NCBI GenBank assembly: GCA_030248215.1
Contig: JASANG010003003.1
Coordinates: forward strand, 62,001-126,000
DNA from: Enoplolaimus lenunculus
Taxonomy: Eukaryota > Nematoda > Enoplea > Enoplida > Thoracostomopsidae
Direction: 5' to 3'
Length of the DNA stretch: 64,000 nucleotides
Below the pieces are notes generated by a model that had not been told where the DNA came from, did not search any database, and saw only the letters and a program-made list of their open reading frames with translations. Shown in pieces: positions 55,358 to 64,000 of this stretch (positions are counted from its first letter, which is position 1; each line of letters begins with the position of its first letter). The position numbers were made by a program, and so were the translations under genes.

Positions 55358-56956
55358 AATTCTGGTTTATTAGCATTAATATATAGTGCTTTTGATTTAA
55401 CTTGACTGGTTTGAACTCGGGCCTCAGGTTTGTGAGTAGGAACGTAGCAAGCATAGATGTGAGTATACCAGCTAACACTGTGTTATACTAAATATTTGAG
55501 GGGAAGTCCTTATAAGCAGCGGCCCTAACGGCAAGGTAGGGGAAACAATGGCCCCGCAAATTTTTGGATAATGATAAAAATACACAGTTATATAATCTTA
55601 AAAGTAAGCAACTCGATTTTCAGGGGGGCGGCACCAGCTGCAGCAGTACTGGAGTGAGCTTGGTGCTGTCGCTGGCTCAAATTGCATTCAGAAGGGGCTT
55701 GCAATATGTCAAGCGCCAGTATTTGATTTCGGAGCAAGTCTTTATAGCTTGCCTATATTACGGGATTGCCACGGGTGGATCCACTAATTTCGAAAGAGCT
55801 AGAAGTTCATGAGAAGTAATACCGTGAAAAACCGCTCAAGCGAAGCGAACGAGACGCCGAACGCTATTTTAAAATGCTAAACCTTAATTAACAATCTTGG
55901 TTATAATCTTTATTGGGGGAAGGCATGGGTGGCTCCCCTTCTTTGATTCGTCAGTGGGGTTGGGGCTTGATTCTGGCTTTGTAAATTATGTTCGATTTTG
56001 TGGTTTGGATTAGAAAAAATTTTAAAATGGATATAACCAGCTTACGCTTATAGGGGGCGTACTGTGAAAGGGTGGCGTATCGCAGGTTCAAATTTAAAAC
56101 AAATCGTTTTTCGACACCAGCCCCATGACAAAAAATATATATTCAACTGCCCCTGTAGTCGCGTTCAATTTGAAGTTGAAATTTGTAAATATTTTATTAA
56201 ACAGTTTCAGCTTAGCACAATTGCTATCACCTGTAAATGCTTATAAAAAACGTTTTGGAGTTCAATAACTTACAGACCAATTCAAAATTCCAACAAAATG
56301 TAAACTTCAACGACTTCTGCCAAATAAAGTGTATGTAACGCATAGATTACCATACATGAATACATATATACGGGAATATAAAATTGTTGAAATCGACCTC
56401 ATGGTATAGTAGTGGTAGCATGCTTGACTCGAATTAAAGAAAATGAATTTCTGACATAGTCGTTAATTTTGGGCAAAACTTTGAATACGGGTTGCACAGG
56501 GGTGTAATTCCAACGCTAGACAAACACATAACTCTAAATCATCGAGCACTTGTTCAGATTTCATAATAGTTGTAATGTCATATAAATCTTTCTTACCATT
56601 TTTAACTATCAAAAGCACTGATTTATAAATATAAATCAATAAAATAGCAACATAAGCACTAAATTGCATGTTACATCAATAAATTGCAGCAGATTGCATA
56701 AATGCCAGCATATACCTGTTTACCTTGCGATATACATGTAAAGCTTAAAATGCACTTAAAGATAGAAAAATAAATTTCCGTTTCCACAAAAAATTATTAT
56801 TGTTTTTTCTGCTTTTATGACTTGAACCAAATAGTTTTATTGTCAAGAATATATATAGCATTTTCACCAGTTAGTAATAAGTATTCAAACAAGTGAACTT
56901 GGTAGCAGATGTAAATCTTAAAATCTGTACCAGCATTCTTAAGTTTGAGCAATAGC

Positions 56957-57134
56957 TAATGTATAGAACAGGACCGGAACAGTAGTGTAGGCATATTGCT
57001 ATGCCTAAGCGTAAGCCTCGGCGTTACAACGAGCTTATATCTAAGCTTAAGCATAAAAATTTGTCTGAAGCTTAATCTTACTCTATTGCAGACCTACAGA
57101 AAAATGTTCCGTCCCTGATCTCTACATGAAACCC
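56957..57134. repeat. TTAGGC-type MITE copy
   Basis: Begins TGTATAGAACAGGACCGG, carries GCCTAAGCGTAAGCC, then CTTACTCTATTGCAG, and ends CCTGATCTCTACATGAA. Confidence 0.75.
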
Positions 57135-60100
57135 ATCACCAACCTGCGATAATTGCGGCACACAACTGGGAATATCAACTTTGTCAACAGACTTGGCCGA
57201 GAACTGGACAACTAAACTCCATAAAATCAAAGTTTAGAATGAATTTTAGCGTAGCGTACAATATTTGCAAAAAAGCCTATATATTACGTGCAATTTTAAA
57301 CAGAAATCACTCTGTGTACTTAAACGTTTAAGTTTTGTGCAATTCTGCATTCGCTTATGACAGCTGCAATAATATTTATTTTACTGACATTTAAAACGTA
57401 GAAAATAAGAAATAAAAAAATGAAAACTTTGAAAAGTGAAAACTCGTTAAAATGGCTGAGATGTTGATTTATTTGAAAATCAACATTAAAGAAGTTTGAA
57501 CAAATCGCAGGTACGAATTGTAAACAGAAATTGATAAATCGGTAAAAAATTAGGAAATTTGAAATTTCGAAAAATACTACTGGTATTCTACAACAAGACT
57601 TTGAATCGAATCGAATGGTTATGTTTTGTTAGAAAGATTGTTCGGATAGCTGAAACTGTGCCTGTGTCCGTGGTTAAAATAGAGTGCAATACAACTTAAG
57701 CTTGTTTGCTGGTTTTGTATAACCAAAATCATAAAATCCAATTGTTTTTACTATTCGTATTTTTTACCTTTAATTGGTAGTAAAACATTAAGGGAAAACA
57801 GCATGCAATATTTGGCATCCTGCTCGCCTTATAAAAGAAACAGAAAAAAGAAAAAATGGAAAAAATTTGAAAAATAGAAAATAAATGATTCTTCATATAC
57901 ACAAACTGTATATGAAACGTTTACGCAACCCAACACTTTGCCCAATCGTCTGTTAAAAAAATTTAATGAAAAATGAGAAAAAATAAATGAAGAATAAGAA
58001 AAAATGAAAAATAGAAAATAAATAGAAAAAGAAAGAAGAGCCATTTAGCACACAAACACAAAAAACACACAGCCCCTCAGCTAGAAATGCTAAACAGAGT
58101 GTAAGAAGGTTTCCAGATGGATGGGGCAATGAAAGTTTTTCTAATTTAAAATTCTTTTAACACAGTTTCACAAAATTTGAGCCAGTGAGGGTCAAGCTGT
58201 TTGGAGGGGCGGCGTTTCTTGTTACCCCCCCATCACCGAGTGTTGGCTGAGCGCCTACAAAAAACAAACTCTAAAGTGTCTTAAAACTTTTAGCTTGTTT
58301 TGTTGTTATTTCTAAGTTTTTGAAAAAATAATCAGTAAGTATAGAGGCACCCCTTGTTTGTGTAAACACTTTTACGGTGGGGACAAGGCGCAAGACGGTG
58401 TTGACTATACGGGGGAGCGTCGAGCTGATGGTGGAAATGAAATAGAAAACGGGGAGAAAATCGTGACTAACGATAAAAAACGCTAAAATTAATACTTACG
58501 TTGCCATACGCAAAAATCAACTAAGATACACAGACTGTATAAATCAAACGGATGGCTTTTATATTCAGCAAAAAGCACTTTTATAATATTTGTTTTTGTT
58601 TTTATTCATGTATTTCTGTGTATGTTTATGAGTTTGTTTGTTTGCGTCTTTTCTAAATTTGAGGGTCCACGCGGATTAACATTACCGTTCAACAAATAAT
58701 GCAAAAAATTGGGCATAGTTATATACCTACTTTCAAAGTATCCTACTCCATACCGGTAGAAGCTACTAAAATTTCCTTAATTTTCTTACTTTCCTATCAA
58801 GCAAACGACCTTAATAATTAATATTACAGAATTGCAACTGCAATTCCATCTACAATGATAAACCTGTAACGCCCACGATACGTAATTTGAACATCGATCC
58901 ACGTAATTTTTGCGCTTAAAATTTGTTTATATAAAACAGGAGAAAGAACTAAAATAAAACTCGTAAATAGAAAAAATTAGTGTAAAATATTGGCATTGCA
59001 AATATTACATTTAATTTTGGCTGATAAAACCTAACGACGGATCCAGGTCCCTGGCGGAGGAGCACATTGGCCAAGGCCAATAGGTAATTCGCCTGAATAG
59101 CAGATTAGCCTACGACATAGCGCATTGCGTACCTGGGCAAACATAATATGTGTATATATGTGTACAAATATCACACATATATGACATGATTACATGAGGT
59201 TTAAAATTGAAATTGAAATATTTGCACCTGCGTTCAGGACGCAGTTGACTTCAATAGACTTTAATAATCAACATTAAAATGTTTAATAATTAATTACACC
59301 AGCGAACAAAAGAGACAATCAGAACGTAACTACAAAGCCATAATTTCCGTTAAGGGCATAGATTTGTGCTTAAAACTGAAACAAATATGTGTGAATTTAG
59401 GAGATGCAATGTTACAGATATATATACATATATATGTATATATATATGTATATTTATATATTTATATACATGTATATATGTCAAGGACAACAATTTCCCG
59501 CCAAGAAGAAAAATTTGAGGGAGCAAAGAGAATTCAAGGGACCCTTGGTTCCACTGAATGTTTTGGCCCATGTAAAGATCAGGGATGGATCACTGTGAAC
59601 TTAAAAAAGAAAATAGGTCAAAATTTAATATTAACGATCTTTGTCGCAGAGAATGGCAGAATTTCAACACTTTTTTCAAGGTAAAAATTGAACGCCAACA
59701 AACAATGCATTCTGGATGGTAAAAATTGATAAATCTATTTCTCATACTCAAATGCTTATAGCACTAATCATCGATAGGTGTTCAAACTCACGAACTCTTG
59801 CAATAGCAGATGTCAACATTTGCATAGGACTTGGAACAAATCACATTTGAAAAATATTCTGATTTTCGAATTCGGTCATCCGTTGATTTGAAAGCTACAA
59901 AATCTGTCACCAACTGATAATAGGTGCTGCACAGATTTGAGAATACGAGTAAAGGTCTTTAAGGACACTTTTACAATTACCCGAGATACTTTACGCGATT
60001 ACTTCCTCTTCGGTAGCGAATGGAGAACATAAACCATTGTGGATTGCTCAAAAATATGTGTATGGGAGCGTCCGGTTTTGCTTGTGATTACAGTCATAGT

Positions 60101-60602
60101 TTTCAATTTTCTAGAAGTCAAAGCTAAAGCAGAAAATATAAGTTTCTAAAACAGAAAACGCGTAAACTAAAAACGACTTATAACTGTGTTGTATGCATAA
60201 AATTGCCGGAATTGCGCAATTCTTTAAAGCATATCAAGTGTTATATATTATACATTTTATATACATTTATATATATTTGTATATTAAGTGTCTTATGTAT
60301 ATGTGTTTCACTTCAACCGATATACATACGCTCTCTGAAAGATATCCCTTCGTTTAGTAGTTGAAAGCAGAGACTGGAGCGACGTTTTTTAAATTTTAAA
60401 ACAGAATGAGGAGGGGGCATTCGATGGCTTCTAACGACAGCAAACATTGGTAGGATTTGGTTTGTGATCAAATTCACAAAGTTGGGTTGCCATTTGTTTT
60501 TCTAGAATTCTGAAAAACGGGGTAGAAATTTCGGCTCTGTTTGTGCAAAATTTAGAAAAAGAGGTTGTATATGTGCGAACGTAGATTTTTGACTCCTTCA
60601 GC

Positions 60603-61247
60603 AAAACTTGTTCACAGTCGGCAACAGTATTTTGTTTCCAGATCGTACGATTCGAATTACTAAATTATAATATCAATACACAGCGCAGGCCTTGCAATGA
60701 AATCTTTACCCACTTACACCTCTGAAATCACATATACCTTTACATAATGACGTGGACCCCTACACTGCAAGAAATGGTGAGTCAAATTGACTCTCTCCGA
60801 AATAGGCTTCCTGACTACACAAACTGAGTCAAAATTCGACTCCGCCAGAGTCAAACGTTCAACTCAGTTAATCAAATTTGACTCTGACGGAGTTGAATTT
60901 TGACTCAGTTTGTGCAGTTAAGAAAATCCTATTTCAGAGAGAGTCAATTTGACTCAGTATTTCTTGCAGTGTAGGGGTCCACGTCATTATGTAAAGATAT
61001 GTGATTTCAGAGGTGTAAGTGGGTAAAGATTTCATTGCAAGGCCTGCGCTTTACCAGCGCAGTTTAGTTACCCGCGGATATACCCACGCAAAATTGCTTT
61101 ACCCGCCACCTACCTTACACAGCTTTATGTTTTTTTGAGGTCAGGCAAAATTATTAAACTTTCTAGTGTATTGACATTATAATTTAGTTATAATTCGAAT
61201 CGTACGACCTGGACAGGAAATACCGTTGCCGACTGTGAACAAGTTTT
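60603..61247. repeat. Nested palindrome: foldback element inside inverted flanks
   Basis: Centre: an inverted-repeat element (60762-60972) with ends ACACTGCAAGAAAT and ATTTCTTGCAGTGT and inner GAGTCAAATTGACTC-type pairs. Its flanks are themselves inverted copies: CCTTGCAATGAAATCTTTAC ... GACGTGGACCCCT on the left reappears in reverse on the right up to 61050. A further outer pair (AAAACTTGTTCACAGTCGGC at 60603, reverse at 61247) follows after an unpaired right-hand stretch of about 110 nt that belongs to the ACCCGCGG family. Confidence 0.8.
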
Positions 61248-61604
61248 AATACTGAACGAGGAACCAGTGATCGAAAAGAGACAAAATTGCGCAGTTAAAA
61301 TAATGTTCAAATTTCGAATTTTAAGAAAATATCCGTAGTGTTGTCAAAGATAACTTTTTAAACGTTGCTCAGGAAATATCCACAATTTCGACTTCAAAAA
61401 TACCTCGAAAGTGTTACTAAGGAATCTACTGCAGACACAACTTTTATCAAATACAAAAAATATCACGACAGAAATTGCCGTTACACTCTAGCAAAAATTC
61501 TACCGGATACGGAAATCCATTTATGCCTGAGTGAACTACAGTTCTTCAATTGTCCTTTGATGCATAGAAGAGCAAATCGTTATTGTTACCAAAATTCAAG
61601 ATTG

Positions 61605-61735
61605 ATAAACTGTCACAAGTTTTTACCGGCGCTTCGGAATTCTTTGCCCACGGGTACACCAGCGTCAAAATTTTCTTACCCGGCCGTGGTCTATCCGCCG
61701 GTTCAGGGGTCGCGTGCACATCTGTGTGGTTTGTG
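61605..61735. repeat. ACCCGCGG-family copy
   Basis: CAAGTTTTTACCGGCGCTTC, CCCACGGGTACACCAGCG, TTCTTACCCGGCCGTGGTC and GGGGTCGCGTGCACATCTGT. It accounts for the second half of an apparent 133-codon frame here. Confidence 0.65.
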
Positions 61736-63349
61736 TATAAGGCAATTTGTTTCAGTTGACATTTAATTATTCAACGAAAATAATTGTTAAATTCTGCACT
61801 AGAAAGCTGTTCAAATTGACGGTTCCATCTAACAAATGAAGCGTTTAAACTGCTGCTTCGTTAAAAGACTGATTAAAATCAAATTCTATAGCTGAAATCA
61901 GAACTTTCCGATTCATCAGTTGAATTCAAATAGCGACGAAGGTTTCAAGGGCGAGTTTATTTGATTCGCTTTCGGACGCCTTACTTACCCGAAGCTTTTA
62001 CGCAAATACAGTTAGATTTTTAACTTATTTATTTCACAGCCCAGGAGTAAGTGTAAATCATTTGCAATAATCTGTTCATTGGTAAGCTTCAGATATCTGA
62101 CGCGCAAAAGTGGCTCAATCATGTTTTACACCGTCAGCGTTCAGTTGATTTTCTTTAACCAATCCAAACCGTTGCTGCGGTGACTAGCCACTGTGACAAT
62201 TGGTGTCATGGCTGGCCATATTGGCGATACGGTTAAATCGGTGCTGGAGCTACGACATATGAGGAAACAGAAAACGAATATCGAAGTATAAACGTTTCAA
62301 CGATGTTTTATTTTTCTGCTGACACAATTGAGGCATGCAAATGTAGTCACCGGGCTTCCTGAAATTGTATAGAAAAAATGAAAAAAATAGCGGATGAATC
62401 GATTCTTTTAAGATTTTGGATGAATTTCGTAATTTTTATTTTATATCAAACAATTGCAGCATATTTGTAATGAAAAACTGCGAGAAATATACGTGATTTA
62501 TAACAAAGTAAAGGGTTTTCTTGCCAAAACCGTTTGCTGTAAAAGTTGTCGATGCTAAAAAATTTTCATCATTGCCCAAAAAGTTGATCTATAAAAGAAC
62601 AACGCGTGTCTACTTTCTGCCCCACAGCGCTTTTCGATCTTACACCGGTGACTCTAGCGATACGCACAAATTCTAAAACGACAACGAATAGATATGCACT
62701 GGTGTTTTATGTGAATTTTGTTTACATTAAAGATAACACCTTGCAAAAATTTATAAGAATTTGACTTTCTAACATATATAACAGCTAAACAGGCGATGGT
62801 CCACAAGAAACTATTGTTTCGCAGCAAAGCAAAGTTTTCGTTTTCTAATCTGTCAAATATTTTTTGATTTAGCTATGGCTTTTTATTTTAGTTTCGTTTC
62901 ATGTTTAACATTAAGCTGTACCCTTTCTGTTTTGCGGCAAGCTGTTCATTGTAATCTGGAATATTGGAAGTGTTTCTAGGCCAGTGAGGCTTACCAGTCC
63001 TAGCAGAATTCATTTTATTACGCAGCTGGAACAGCAGCCATACGACGTAGTTTCCAACTAGCGAGCTACAGATTTTTAGGTAAACACTCTCGCATCTTCA
63101 GCTGCTTCTATCGTCGATTGTTTGTTAGCTGTATACTGCCGGCTAGCAATGAACACAATGTGCATGGTTCATGCTGCATATGCACCAGGACAAACCTGTC
63201 ACCCATGCTTGCAGGATTTGGAGTTGAAATTGGGGCTCAGTATTTTTTCCCCGAAAACTGCCAGGAACAGGGTGATTTTAACCGAACTGCATTTTTTTAA
63301 AGTAGTATTTATTAACAAATGTGAACAATAATAAATTATATGCCGTAAA

Positions 63350-63609
63350 ACTGCAGGACCAAAGAATATGACTTTGAAAGTTTAAAGCGTACTTAAGTTT
63401 TGAAAGTACATTCCTATTATTGTTCAATCTATTGACACAAGACAAACGTTTAAATCAGCACATAGTTGCAGTACCGGATATATATCAGTAGCGAAGGGTG
63501 GCGGAGCGTGGGTTAAAAATAAATAACAGTCCGTAACCGAATAACAGGGGGCTGCCCTCTGGAGAGGCCAAATAAATATCAATCCCGGCAGTTATTCGGG
63601 ACACTACAG
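63350..63609. repeat. TA-type MITE copy, internally shortened
   Basis: Contains AGACAAACGTTTAAATCAGC, AACAGTCCGTAACCGAATAA and the right end GTTATTCGGGACACTACAG. The left part is missing or deleted. Confidence 0.65.
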
Positions 63610-64000
63610 TGACATAGCAATGAACGAAAACTTTAATTGGAAGTGTAAAACTCTATTTCATACACGTGCAAGTTTTGCCAGCGAGAACTCACAGCTTCAA
63701 CTTGCACGAAGCAGTTGCAGTTACAAGTATTTGCAAGGAAACATCGCTTTCATTCTGAATAGTGAAATGAATTTATATCTGTGGATAATGCAGACGACTG
63801 CAATGAATTCCAAGCGTAATCGCTACATCAATTAAGTCAATGACGATGAATTAATTCGACCTGTAAGGTTATTCATACCTATGTATAACTTCTTGACATA
63901 CATTCATAATGAATAAACTGCGGCTATATGTTTTGAGATGAATAAACGGGAGTGTCTTATTCTGTTGTTCCACGAAGTTCTTTAAGCACAATGAACTGCT

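Larger units (their letters stand above)
50030..64000. other. No gene recognised upstream of ARNT
   Basis: Fourteen kilobases with only short frames, none with splice-supported coding that I can see. Contents: ACCCGCGG-family repeats, a (GTT)n tract, TATATACA tracts, an A-rich stretch (57.83-58.05 kb), a TTAGGC-type MITE, the nested palindrome and a TA-type MITE. Non-coding 5' exons or enhancers of ARNT could be here but cannot be recognised. Confidence 0.5.

Noticed and set aside
56395-56440. tRNA-like stretch (GGTATAGTAGTGGTAGCATG)
   Set aside because: Looks like an A box but no B box or acceptor stem partner at the right distance; not a tRNA gene, at best a SINE fragment.
61365-61766. 133-codon plus-strand frame
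   Set aside because: Its second half is an ACCCGCGG-family repeat also found at four other places; no coding homology.
1-64000. CRISPR array, operon, rRNA or intact LTR/virus-like element
   Set aside because: Intron-bearing animal genes throughout; no spacer-repeat array, no rRNA motif and no polymerase or capsid frame was seen.

Overview
The window is nuclear DNA of an invertebrate animal. It is AT-rich, its genes are split by short-to-medium introns with GT..AG borders, and it is full of small non-autonomous repeats. Bacterial, organellar and rRNA signals are absent, and I see no LTR element or virus copy. The gene families (VWA7, ARNT, an INSM-type zinc finger) are metazoan. A tunicate-like or other small-genome invertebrate is plausible, but the sequence alone does not settle the clade.

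Layout. 1-5 kb: no gene seen, repeats only. 5.2-7 kb, minus strand: an exon with an INSM-type zinc finger that ends in a splice donor, so its gene seems to continue off the left end, and upstream of it a glutamine-rich open frame with a long CAA/CAG tract. 7-15 kb: gene desert with inverted-repeat elements and a tRNA-derived SINE. 15.2-27.5 kb, plus strand: a complete VWA7-like secreted von Willebrand A protein; I could chain 14 exons with consistent phases into 879 residues. 28.7-29.4 kb: two MITEs. 29.9-31.1 kb, minus strand: a two-exon gene for an unrecognised single-pass membrane protein. 31-37 kb: repeats, including a 9-bp minisatellite followed by a TATATG tract. 37.2-49.9 kb, minus strand: a complete ARNT (HIF-1 beta / tango) gene; I could chain 13 exons, one of them 30 nt long, into 915 residues with bHLH, PAS-A, PAS-B and a low-complexity C-terminal region. 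One ARNT intron carries an 18-bp minisatellite and a foldback element. 50-64 kb: no gene recognised; microsatellites, a nested palindrome and more MITEs.

The genes have no evident shared pathway. ARNT is the general dimer partner of bHLH-PAS factors (HIF, AhR, SIM, Trachealess types). VWA7 is extracellular. The most unusual non-coding feature is an interspersed inverted-repeat family whose interior is made of TTAGGC units, the hexamer used as the telomere repeat in nematodes. Exon borders were read by eye from splice signals, reading-frame phase and remembered family sequences; no alignment was run.
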